The translations under genes were made by a program, and so were the position numbers. DNA of 8,400 nt, from positions 1-8,400 of the forward strand of contig JAICJJ010000096.1 of the NCBI GenBank assembly GCA_025928535.1, written 5' to 3'. The DNA is from Thermomicrobiales bacterium. Lineage in GTDB: Bacteria > Chloroflexota > Chloroflexia > Thermomicrobiales > UBA6265. A model generated the notes under the pieces. That model was given only the letters and a program-made list of their open reading frames with translations. It was not told the origin of the DNA and ran no database searches. This document shows positions 1-5,946 of this stretch, piece after piece. Each line of letters begins with the position of its first letter. Position 1 is the stretch's first letter.

Positions 1-812
1 GAGGCGAGGCTGGTGCCTTTGCGCACGTGCTGCGTCGCAAACGTGTGGCGCAGCGCGTGGGGCGAGGCGTCGCGGATGCCGGCGAGCGTGGCGTACTTGG
101 CGACGACGTGCTCGATTGAGCGCGGCCCCATCGGCTTGCCGAATTTGGTGATGAAGAGCGCGTCGCCATCGACCTTCGGCCGGAGCTGCAGATAGTTGCG
201 CAGCGCCCGGCATGCCTTGAAATTGAGTGTGACCGTCCGTTCCTTGCGGCCTTTGCCGGCGATGTGGACCGCGCCGACATGCTCGCGGTCGATCTTGGCC
301 GGCAGGTCGAGGTCGGTCGTCCGCAAGCGGGCCAGCTCGGAGAGGCGCATCCCGGTTTGGAGCAAGAGCGCGATGATCGCTTCGTCCCGCAATTCGCCAT
401 GGACGGCGGCGAGCAAGCGCTTGTATTCGGCTTCGGTCAGCACGCGGGGCTGGTAGCGCTCCCGTTCCGGCGGGATGAGCTTCGTCGCGGGGGACGCGGG
501 AATGACGCCGTCCTGTTCGAGGAAGGTGAAAAAGCTGCGGATCGAAGCGACCTTGCGCCGGCGAGACGAGCCTTTCAACTGTCGGCGGTCGAGTTCCGCG
601 AGATAGCGATCGAGATGACGGCGCTCCACCTGGTCGACGCGCGTCAGCTGCAGCGCATCGCTCAGAAAGCGGAGCAGGTCGGCGAGATCCCCGAGATATT
701 TGGTCCGGGTCAACGGCGCGAAATTGCGGGAGGCCAAAAAGGTCGTCTCGTAGAGGCGGAGCGCGTCCGCGAGGCTCAATTGGGTCGTCTGTGTCGTCTT
801 CTTCGCCATCAT
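1..812 (-). CDS. Xer-like tyrosine recombinase (site-specific integrase), C-terminus cut by window edge
   Basis: Reading the reverse strand from the ATG at 812 gives an open frame of 270 codons that runs off the left edge. Residues about 10-110 look like the SAM-like core-binding domain (NFAPLTRTKYLGDL early; RRRKVASIRSFFTFLEQDG near its end). The catalytic domain starts near residue 123 (VLTEAEYKRLLAAV). Visible active-site residues are Arg156 in GMRLSEL, the beta-hairpin lysine in GKGRKER (187-190), and His252 and Arg255 in HALRHTFAT. The second His/Trp and the nucleophilic Tyr lie beyond base 1. Family members of about 300 residues cut and rejoin DNA through a 3'-phosphotyrosine, as in XerC/XerD or phage integrases. 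The start is uncertain: ATGs at 824, 812 and 809 are in frame. The 824 start has a GAAGG motif upstream, but it overlaps the -10 box of the best promoter, so 812 is preferred. Whether it is a chromosomal Xer or a mobile-element integrase cannot be decided here. Confidence 0.9.
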   Translation of the reverse strand, partial: MMAKKTTQTTQLSLADALRLYETTFLASRNFAPLTRTKYLGDLADLLRFLSDALQLTRVDQVERRHLDRYLAELDRRQLKGSSRRRKVASIRSFFTFLEQDGVIPASPATKLIPPERERYQPRVLTEAEYKRLLAAVHGELRDEAIIALLLQTGMRLSELARLRTTDLDLPAKIDREHVGAVHIAGKGRKERTVTLNFKACRALRNYLQLRPKVDGDALFITKFGKPMGPRSIEHVVAKYATLAGIRDASPHALRHTFATQHVRKGTSLA

Positions 813-822
813 GTTCAGGGTC

Positions 823-852
823 ATGATACGCCTTCGGATAACCACCCGTCAA
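823..852 (-). promoter_or_regulatory. Predicted sigma-70-type promoter of the recombinase
   Basis: On the reverse strand TTGACG (852-847) is followed after 18 bases by TATCAT (828-823). Each box matches the sigma-70 consensus at five of six positions, which is striking in such GC-rich DNA. The -10 overlaps the ATG at 824. A transcript would begin near 816-814, only a few bases before the ATG at 812, so the mRNA would be leaderless or nearly so. A copy of the palindrome half-site (TTATCCGAA, 841-833) sits in the spacer. The promoter is predicted by eye only. Confidence 0.5.
833..841 (-). repeat. Third copy of the dif-like half-site, inside the recombinase promoter
   Basis: TTCGGATAA on the + strand (TTATCCGAA on the - strand) is identical to the right half-site of the palindrome at 913-921 and differs by one base from the left one at 898-906. 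It lies between the -35 and -10 boxes of the predicted recombinase promoter. A protein that binds the palindrome could therefore also block this promoter. The sharing of nine bases is seen directly; autoregulation is inference. Confidence 0.45.
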
Positions 853-854
853 GA

Positions 855-880
855 CCCAGGTTACCGGCAGGGAACCGGGG
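855..880. repeat. Small imperfect inverted repeat upstream of the recombinase -35 box
   Basis: CCCAGGTT (855-862) and AACCGGGG (873-880) are inverted copies with one mismatch around a 10-base loop. The repeat lies directly upstream of the predicted -35 box. No T-run follows on either strand, so it is not an obvious terminator. It may be an operator or simply a chance repeat in GC-rich DNA. Confidence 0.25.
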
Positions 881-893
881 GAAAACGGGCCGG

Positions 894-925
894 GTTCTTC
901 GGGTAATATCGATTATCCGAAGAAC
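894..925. repeat. 32-base near-palindrome resembling a dif / Xer recombination site
   Basis: Thirteen of sixteen base pairs are symmetric around 909/910; the mismatches are at 903/916 and the two central pairs. Trimmed to 28 bases (896-923) it reads as an 11-base arm TCTTCGGGTAA, a 6-base centre TATCGA and an 11-base arm TTATCCGAAGA. This is the known 11-6-11 layout of dif sites, with the arms ending in TAA and starting TTA next to the centre as in bacterial dif sites. It is an AT-rich centre in GC-rich surroundings, about 80 bases upstream of a tyrosine recombinase gene. No T-tract follows, so a terminator is unlikely. It could instead be an operator for a dimeric repressor. The structure is certain; the role is inferred. 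Confidence 0.5.
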
Positions 926-989
926 GAGGGTGGCGGCGAAGAAGTGACGTTGGTCTCGCCGGCCGTTCTCCTCCGCAAGCGCCCACCAG

Positions 990-1018
990 TTGCTCACGTC
1001 GCGCACTGCTGGTAGCGT
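990..1018 (+). promoter_or_regulatory. Weak candidate promoter for the cobalamin operon
   Basis: TTGCTC (990-995) and TAGCGT (1013-1018) are separated by 17 bases and match the sigma-70 consensus at only about three of six positions each. The placement fits, because a transcript starting near 1025 would include the entire riboswitch. No better pair was seen between 926 and 1045. It may be used by another sigma factor or not at all. Confidence 0.25.
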
Positions 1019-1049
1019 AGGCGCACAATTGAGAGCTCAGCAGAGGGCC

Positions 1050-1206
1050 GCGACCACCGGGTTGCGGCGCGAACGGGGGAAGACCGGTGCAAGGCCGGCG
1101 CTGTCCCGCAGCTGTATCCGGCGCCCCAGGGGGCCCGGGAGCCAGAATGCCCGCCTCTGCGTCGTCGCCGGAGACCTTCGTGTGGAAAGGTGCAGGCGCT
1201 GCGGGA
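1050..1206 (+). promoter_or_regulatory. Cobalamin (B12) riboswitch aptamer
   Basis: The conserved core is easy to read: GGGGGAAG followed by CCGGTGCAAGGCCGG (P3 region), then GCTGTCCCGCAGCTGTA at 1100-1116, and the B12 box GAGCCAGAATGCCCGCC at 1139-1155. These match the known consensus GGTGCAA, GCTGCCCCCGCAACTGTA and AGCCAGGAGACCTGCC. Loop 5 (TCCCGC, 1104-1109) is perfectly complementary to GCGGGA at 1201-1206, which is the expected partner for the L5-L13 kissing contact made when cobalamin is bound. The riboswitch lies upstream of btuF in the same direction, so it should reduce expression of the uptake and salvage operon when B12 is plentiful. The outer limits are approximate, because the P1/P2 pairing was not resolved. 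Confidence 0.92.
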
Positions 1207-1254
1207 ATCGGCTCCTCCGATCAGAACCAGCCACGGCCCGCACCCCATCTCGTT

Positions 1255-1299
1255 TCGAAGCGTTCCTCGGCTCGCCGTTTCATCCGTGGAGCGCTTCGA
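1255..1299 (+). promoter_or_regulatory. Ribosome-site-sequestering hairpin, likely riboswitch expression platform
   Basis: TCGAAGCGTTCC (1255-1266) pairs with GGAGCGCTTCGA (1288-1299) over twelve pairs with one G-U wobble, around a 21-base loop. The 3' arm contains the GGAG Shine-Dalgarno (1288-1291) of btuF and the first base of its ATG. When folded, ribosome access would be blocked. This points to translational control by the upstream cobalamin aptamer rather than termination; no T-run follows. The pairing is seen in the sequence. The switch partner that opens it was not identified. Confidence 0.65.
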
Positions 1300-2273
1300 T
1301 GCGATGCGATCCCGTCCGCGTGATCCTGCTCCTGCTGCTGGCGTTCATCCTGAGTGGAGCGCCGACGCTGGCCGCCGCGCCTCCGCTGGCGACTCCGACT
1401 GTCGAGAACTGTGGCGTGGCGGCGACGCCGGTCGCGGCGGCGACCTTTCCGCTCACGATCACCGACGACGCCGGTCGGCGCGTCACGCTCGCCCACGCGC
1501 CTCAGCGCATCGTCTCGATCGCGCCGAGCAACACGGAGATTTTGTTCGCGCTCGGCCTCGGCGAGCGCGTGGTCGGCGTCGACGACGTGTCCGACTTCCC
1601 GCCCGAAGCCGCCGCCAAGCCCCGTGTCGGCAGCTACGTCGAGCCCGATCTCGAGCGCGTGGCGGCGTTGCAGCCGGATCTGATCTTGGCCGCGGGCCTG
1701 CACGAAGGCAACGTGCTGACCCGGCTGGACGGTCTTGGCCTGACCACGATCGTCGTCGAACCAACGGATCTGCAGGGCGTGCTCGCCAGCATCACGTTGG
1801 TTGGTCAGATCACCGACCACGCCTCGCAAGCCGCTCGGCTGACCTGCGCGCTGTCCACGCGGATCATGGCGGTGACAACGGCCGTCGCCAACGCCAATCG
1901 GCCCCGCGTCTTCTTCGAACTCAGCCCGGACCTGTATACCGCGGGCCCCGGCTCGTTCGTTGACGATCTGATCCGCCGGGCGGGCGGGGACAACATCGCG
2001 GCGGGAGCGGGAACGGCTTGGCCCCAACTCAGCGCCGAAGCCGTCGTCGCCGCCGATCCCGACGTCATCTTGCTGGCCGACCATGGCGCCGGCGTCACGC
2101 CCGCCCAGGTCGCCGCGCGACCCGGCTGGGCCGACGTCGCGGCGGTGCGCGCCGGCCGCATCGTCCCGTTGAACCCCGATCTGGTGGCGCGACCGGGCCC
2201 CCGCCTCGTCGATGGGCTGGAAGCGATCGCGCGGGCGATCCATCCCGATCGCTTCCCGTCGGCGGCCCCGTGA
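1299..2273 (+). CDS. btuF: BtuF-like corrinoid-binding protein of an ABC importer
   Basis: A 324-residue periplasmic-binding protein of the BtuF/FecB type. It captures cobalamin or other corrinoids outside the membrane and delivers them to the BtuC permease. The N-terminus is a signal peptide: Arg2 and Arg7, a Leu/Ile-rich core (8-18) and an Ala-rich cleavage area near 25-27. Family signatures follow: ITDDAGRRVTL, PQRIVSIAPSNTEILFALGL, VVGVDDVSDFP, VGSYVEPDLERVAALQPDLIL, and a C-terminal lobe with SAEAVVAADPDVIL and RAGRIVPLNPDLVARPGPR. The ATG at 1299 was chosen because GGAG (1288-1291) precedes it by 7 bases and the signal peptide begins there; the open frame upstream to 990 is riboswitch RNA. 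No lipobox cysteine is visible. Cys38 and Cys183 could form a disulfide. Assignment to corrinoids rather than iron siderophores rests on the riboswitch and the operon. Confidence 0.92.
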   Translation: MRCDPVRVILLLLLAFILSGAPTLAAAPPLATPTVENCGVAATPVAAATFPLTITDDAGRRVTLAHAPQRIVSIAPSNTEILFALGLGERVVGVDDVSDFPPEAAAKPRVGSYVEPDLERVAALQPDLILAAGLHEGNVLTRLDGLGLTTIVVEPTDLQGVLASITLVGQITDHASQAARLTCALSTRIMAVTTAVANANRPRVFFELSPDLYTAGPGSFVDDLIRRAGGDNIAAGAGTAWPQLSAEAVVAADPDVILLADHGAGVTPAQVAARPGWADVAAVRAGRIVPLNPDLVARPGPRLVDGLEAIARAIHPDRFPSAAP

Positions 2274-3364
2274 AGCTGGCTCCGCTGCCGCCCGATCGTC
2301 TCGCCGGGCTGGAGCCCGCCGCGTCACGCGCCGCCGAGCGCCGTGGTCTGGCCGTGCTGCTGATCATCGCCGCCATCCTCCTCGTCCTTGTCGCCAGCGT
2401 CGCGATGAATGTCGGCAAGGCGCCGCTGCCGTTTCGGCTTCCTTGGGACCTCCTCGGCACGGCTGGCTCCGGCTCGAGCTCGCCGGATCTGCCAGCGTCG
2501 GCCCGGACCATCCTGCTTGATATTCGCCTGCCGCGCGTCATCCTGGCGGGCCTTGTCGGCGCCGCGCTCGCGATCGCCGGCGCCACCTATCAGGGCCTGT
2601 TCCGCAACGATCTGGCCGATCCCTACCTGCTCGGGGTCGCGTCCGGAGCGGCGCTCGGCGCGGTCGTGGCGTTTGTCTTGCCGCTCGCAGCCGGGACGAG
2701 CCGCAGCGTCGCCGTCCAGGCGTTCGCCTTGCTCGGCGCGCTCCTGGCGGTCGGGGTGGTCGTGGTGGTCGGGCGCGTGGGCCCGGCGGTGCCGGCGGCG
2801 ACGATGGTGCTGGCGGGCGTGGCGGTGGGAGCCTTCGCGAATGCGGCCTGCGCCTATCTGATGTACGTCCACGGCGATCAACTCTTGGTCATCTATGCCT
2901 GGCTCCTCGGCGGCTTCAACGTCGCTGGCTGGGACGACGTGCGCGTCATGCTGGCGCCGCTGGGCCTCAGCGTGCTGGCGATGCTGTTGGGATCACGCAC
3001 GCTCGATGTGCTGCAGTTCGGGGATGAGCAGGCGGCGACGCTTGGCGTCCGGGTGGCGCGCGCCCGACTCCTGCTGACCTGCGCCGCCACGCTGGCCGCC
3101 GCCGTCGCCGTCTCGGTCGCGGGCTTGATCGGGTTCGTCGGCTTGGTCGTGCCGCACGTGGCGCGGATGCTCATCGGGCCGGGCCATCGCCGGCTGCTGC
3201 CCTTTTCGGCGCTGCTCGGGGGCGCCTTCCTGATCGCCGCCGATGCCGTCGCGCGCGGGCTGCCCGGACCGACGGAGGTGCCGGTCGGGGTGGTCACCGC
3301 CGCCGTCGGCGGACCGTTCTTTCTGGCGTTGCTCCATCGCGCCCGGCGCGGTTCGCCGTGGTGA
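2270..3364 (+). CDS. btuC: BtuC-like corrinoid ABC transporter permease (FecCD family)
   Basis: A 364-residue membrane protein of the FecCD/BtuC family, which normally has about ten membrane helices and works as a dimer. It forms the channel through which BtuF-bound corrinoid passes. The first helix is near residues 26-46, after a short hydrophilic N-terminus. Family motifs are RLPRVILAGLVGAALAIAG from residue 86, RNDLADPYLLGVASGAALGA from 112, the ATPase-contacting segment GDEQAATLGVRVARAR from about 251, and GFVGLVVPHVARMLIGPGHR from 288. The C-terminus carries PTEVPVGVVTAAVGGPFF. The start is the GTG at 2270, which overlaps the btuF stop as GTGA. The in-frame extension further upstream is inside btuF and was discarded. 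At 364 residues it is somewhat longer than E. coli BtuC, mostly in the N-terminal region before and after the first helix. Confidence 0.93.
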   Translation: MKLAPLPPDRLAGLEPAASRAAERRGLAVLLIIAAILLVLVASVAMNVGKAPLPFRLPWDLLGTAGSGSSSPDLPASARTILLDIRLPRVILAGLVGAALAIAGATYQGLFRNDLADPYLLGVASGAALGAVVAFVLPLAAGTSRSVAVQAFALLGALLAVGVVVVVGRVGPAVPAATMVLAGVAVGAFANAACAYLMYVHGDQLLVIYAWLLGGFNVAGWDDVRVMLAPLGLSVLAMLLGSRTLDVLQFGDEQAATLGVRVARARLLLTCAATLAAAVAVSVAGLIGFVGLVVPHVARMLIGPGHRRLLPFSALLGGAFLIAADAVARGLPGPTEVPVGVVTAAVGGPFFLALLHRARRGSPW

Positions 3365-4221
3365 CCGCGCCGCCGGTGTTGATGTTCGATGCCGTCACGT
3401 ACGCCTATCGGGCGCAGCCGGCCGTGTCGGAGGTGTCGTTCGCGCTGCCCGCTGGCCAACTGCTAGGCTTGGTCGGACCGAATGGTTCGGGCAAGTCGAC
3501 GATCGTGCGCCTGGCGGCTGGGCTCCTCCGGCCGCAGTCCGGCGCGGTCGCGTTGCTTGGCCACGACTTGTCTGCGGTCGACCGGGGCGCGGCGGCCCGG
3601 CGCATCGCCGTGGCGCCGCAAGGACCGGCGCTGCCGGATGCCTTCACCGGCTGGGAGGTCGTGCTCGCGGGGCGCGCGCCTCACCTGCCCTGGTGGCGAT
3701 CGGCGGGCGCGCGCGATCGCGGGGTGGCCCGGCAAGCGTTGGCCCTCGTCGACGCACTGCCGCTCGCCCACCGGCGGGTCGGCGAACTTTCGGGCGGGGA
3801 GCGGCAGCGGCTCGTCCTGGCCCGCGCCCTCGCCCAAGAGCCGGAGATCCTCCTCCTCGACGAACCCACCACCCATCTCGATCCGGCCCATCAAATCGCC
3901 CTCCTCCGGCTTGTCCACGGGTTCGCACGAACGACAGGGCTGGCGGTGATCGCGGTGTTTCACGACCTCAATTTGGCGGCCGAGTATTGCGATCGCGTCG
4001 CCATGCTCAAGGCGGGCCAGCTTTGCTGGGTCGGATCCCCCGAACGCGTGCTGACCGCGGCGACCATCGCCGAGGTCTTCGGGGTGGCGATGCCCGTGGC
4101 GCGCCGCCCGGACAGCGGCCGTCCGGCGATCCTGCCGCCGGGGCCCGGCCGAGACCGGCAAACCGGCCGCGGTCTTGATGTCGAGCCTGCGCGTCAGCCG
4201 GCCAATACCAGGGGAGGATAG
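3358..4221 (+). CDS. btuD: BtuD-like corrinoid ABC transporter ATPase
   Basis: A 287-residue cytoplasmic ATPase that drives the BtuC channel. All expected motifs are present: Walker A GPNGSGKST (40-48), Q-loop Gln88 in RIAVAPQGPAL, signature LSGGERQR (144-151), Walker B ILLLDEPT (164-171) with catalytic Glu169, and switch His202 in VFHDLN. The D-loop reads THLD. The start is one of two adjacent GTG codons (3358 or 3361), both overlapping the btuC stop, so translation is probably coupled. After about residue 240 the protein ends in a low-complexity tail rich in Pro, Gly and Arg that is not part of the conserved ATPase fold. Order and spacing match other btuFCD operons; the same ATPase family also serves siderophore importers, so the substrate comes from context. 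Confidence 0.93.
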   Translation: MVTAPPVLMFDAVTYAYRAQPAVSEVSFALPAGQLLGLVGPNGSGKSTIVRLAAGLLRPQSGAVALLGHDLSAVDRGAAARRIAVAPQGPALPDAFTGWEVVLAGRAPHLPWWRSAGARDRGVARQALALVDALPLAHRRVGELSGGERQRLVLARALAQEPEILLLDEPTTHLDPAHQIALLRLVHGFARTTGLAVIAVFHDLNLAAEYCDRVAMLKAGQLCWVGSPERVLTAATIAEVFGVAMPVARRPDSGRPAILPPGPGRDRQTGRGLDVEPARQPANTRGG

Positions 4222-4228
4222 GCACGCG

Positions 4229-4870
4229 ATGACCAACGACGCGCGGACGAACGGCCCGACGACGCCGGCCGGTGATGAAGACGATGATGAGGACCCGCTG
4301 AGCGAGGCGACAAGGGCGCGCCAACGCGAGGTGCTCGCGGCCATGCGAAGACGGCCGGATCGCCGCGCCAAAGGCCTCGTCATCGTCTACACCGGTGACG
4401 GCAAGGGCAAGACGACGGCCGCGCTCGGCCTCCTGCTTCGAGCCAGCGGACAGGGCTTGCGCGTCGCCATGTTCCAGTTCATCAAAGCGCGCAGCGGCAA
4501 CTGGGGCGAAACGCGCGCCGGGCGACGCCTCGGCGTCGAGATCGTGCCGCTCGGCGCCGGATTCACCTGGACCAGCCAGAATCTCGCCCATGACCAGGCC
4601 TTGGCGCGCGCCGGCTGGGAGTGTTGTCGCGATGCGATCACGGCTGGCGGCTACGATCTGGTCGTCCTCGACGAATTGACCTATTGCCTGACCTTCAACT
4701 GGCTCGACCTCGACGAGGTGCTCGCCACGCTGCGCCAGCGGCCGGACGGGCAACACGTCGTCATCACCGGCCGTGACGCGATGGAATTCGCCGATCTGGT
4801 CACGGAGATGCGCGAGGTGAAGCACCCGTACCAGGCCGGCGTCAAGGCGCAAAAGGGGATCGAGTTTTGA
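4229..4870 (+). CDS. cobO: Corrinoid adenosyltransferase, CobO/BtuR (CobA) family
   Basis: A 213-residue enzyme that transfers the 5'-deoxyadenosyl group of ATP to reduced cobalt of cobinamide or cobalamin, giving the Ado-corrinoid. The P-loop is TGDGKGKTTAALG with GDGKGKTT at residues 56-63. Family motifs follow: VAMFQFIKARSGNWGE, GFTWTSQN, YDLVVLDELTYCL, HVVITGRDA and the hallmark C-terminus KAQKGIEF. The first 50 residues are an extension with an acidic run (GDEDDDEDP) and a basic helix before the P-loop, the usual place for the flexible N-terminal segment of this family. The ATG at 4229 is preceded by GGGGAGG (4211-4217), the strongest ribosome site in the window, 11 bases away and overlapping the end of btuD. 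The gap to btuD is 7 bases. In-frame ATGs further upstream lie within btuD. Confidence 0.95.
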   Translation: MTNDARTNGPTTPAGDEDDDEDPLSEATRARQREVLAAMRRRPDRRAKGLVIVYTGDGKGKTTAALGLLLRASGQGLRVAMFQFIKARSGNWGETRAGRRLGVEIVPLGAGFTWTSQNLAHDQALARAGWECCRDAITAGGYDLVVLDELTYCLTFNWLDLDEVLATLRQRPDGQHVVITGRDAMEFADLVTEMREVKHPYQAGVKAQKGIEF

Positions 4871-5946
4871 CGCCGCCGTCGGGGGAACCGCGCATCCACG
4901 CCTGGGCGGCCGCCGTCCCGCCGTTCGACGTCGCCGCGGCGGAGTGCGCCCAACGACGCCAGGACCAATTGACCAAGCCGCAGGGATCGCTCGGCCAATT
5001 GGAAGCGCTCGTCGTCCGGATCGCGGGCATGACCGGGCACGAGCGGCCGTGCGCCGACCGTCGCGTCGTGGCGGTCTTCGCGGCCGATCATGGGGTGGCG
5101 GCGGAAGGCGTCAGCGCCTATCCCGCCACGGTGACGGGGCAAATGCTGGGAGCGCTGGCGCGCGGCGAGGCGGCGGTCGCGATCCTCGCCGAGGCGGCCA
5201 ACGCCCGCCTGCTCGTCGTCGATGTTGGTGTCGTGGGCAAACCCACCGACCATCCGCGTGTCCTCAATCGCCAGATTCGTTCGGGGACGGCCTCGTTTGT
5301 CGCGGGTCCTGCCATGACGCGCCGCCAGGCCATGGCGGCGATGGACGTCGGCATCGACGTGGTTGAGGCCGCCCTCGCCGAGGGGCTTGACCTGCTGGCG
5401 TTGGGCGAAGTCGGCATCGGCAACACCACCGCGGCGGCGGCCATCACGGCCTGCCTGCTTGGCGTGCCGCCGGAGATGGCCGTCGGTCGCGGCACGGGTG
5501 TCGATGACGCGGGGCTGGGGCGCAAGCGGCTGGCGGTTGCGCGCGCGCTGGCCGCGAATCGGCCGGACCCAGCTGATCCAATCGGCGTGCTCGCCGCCGT
5601 GGGCGGGCTTGAGCTGGCCGCGCTGGTCGGGGCGATTGTGCGGGCGGCGGCGGCGCGAATCCCGGTCGTGCTCGATGGCTTCGTCGTCGGCGCGGCGGCG
5701 CTGCTGGCGACGACGCTGTGCCCGACCGCGCGTTCGTTTCTGATTGCGGCCCACCGTTCGCCGGAACCGGGGCATCAGGCGATCCTGGGGGCGCTCGGGC
5801 TGGGACCGCTGCTCGATCTCGGCTTGCGGCTCGGGGAGGGGAGCGGCGCTGCCCTCGCCCTGCCGCTCATCGGCGCGGCGCTTGCCACCCACGACCGGAT
5901 GGCGACGTTCGCCGAAGCGGGCGTGGATGCGGCAGTCCCATCATGA
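4867..5946 (+). CDS. cobT: Nicotinate-nucleotide:dimethylbenzimidazole phosphoribosyltransferase
   Basis: A 359-residue CobT that makes alpha-ribazole-5'-phosphate from nicotinate mononucleotide and a lower-ligand base such as 5,6-dimethylbenzimidazole, for the nucleotide loop. Motifs in order are KPQGSLG (37-43), ADHGVAAEGVSAYP (73-86), GEVGIGNTT (180-188), GRGTGVDD, GGLELAALVGAI, HRSPEPGH (296-303) and LGLGPLLDLGLRLGEGSGAA. Glu324 in GEGSG corresponds to the catalytic glutamate (Glu317 in the Salmonella enzyme, from memory of the family). The length is typical. The start is TTG at 4867, sharing TTGA with the cobO stop, and it has AAAGGGGA eight bases upstream; no better in-frame start exists before the conserved region. 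The base specificity cannot be read from sequence. Confidence 0.95.
   Translation: MTPPSGEPRIHAWAAAVPPFDVAAAECAQRRQDQLTKPQGSLGQLEALVVRIAGMTGHERPCADRRVVAVFAADHGVAAEGVSAYPATVTGQMLGALARGEAAVAILAEAANARLLVVDVGVVGKPTDHPRVLNRQIRSGTASFVAGPAMTRRQAMAAMDVGIDVVEAALAEGLDLLALGEVGIGNTTAAAAITACLLGVPPEMAVGRGTGVDDAGLGRKRLAVARALAANRPDPADPIGVLAAVGGLELAALVGAIVRAAAARIPVVLDGFVVGAAALLATTLCPTARSFLIAAHRSPEPGHQAILGALGLGPLLDLGLRLGEGSGAALALPLIGAALATHDRMATFAEAGVDAAVPS

Noticed and set aside
894..925. Palindrome read as an intrinsic terminator
   Set aside because: The loop region is AT-rich and symmetric, no T-run follows on either strand, and it stands upstream of genes on both sides rather than at a gene end.
264..947. 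Long open frame on the + strand (227 codons) across the recombinase region
   Set aside because: It is antisense to the recombinase, whose catalytic motifs are clear; the product matches no family and the frame reflects high GC content.
821..1006. 61-codon - strand frame (GTG start) ending in an ATGA overlap with the ATG at 824
   Set aside because: It runs through the palindrome and promoter elements, has no recognisable domain and no ribosome site, and the ATG it overlaps is probably not used.
990..1298. N-terminal extension of btuF by 103 codons
   Set aside because: This stretch is the cobalamin riboswitch and its expression platform; the ATG at 1299 has a ribosome site and starts a proper signal peptide.
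1221..2327. 368-codon open frame on the - strand
   Set aside because: It lies opposite btuF, is very rich in Arg, Gly and Asp with no family motif, and is a GC-driven shadow. The same holds for the long - strand frames opposite cobO-cobT, cobS and cobC-cobU.
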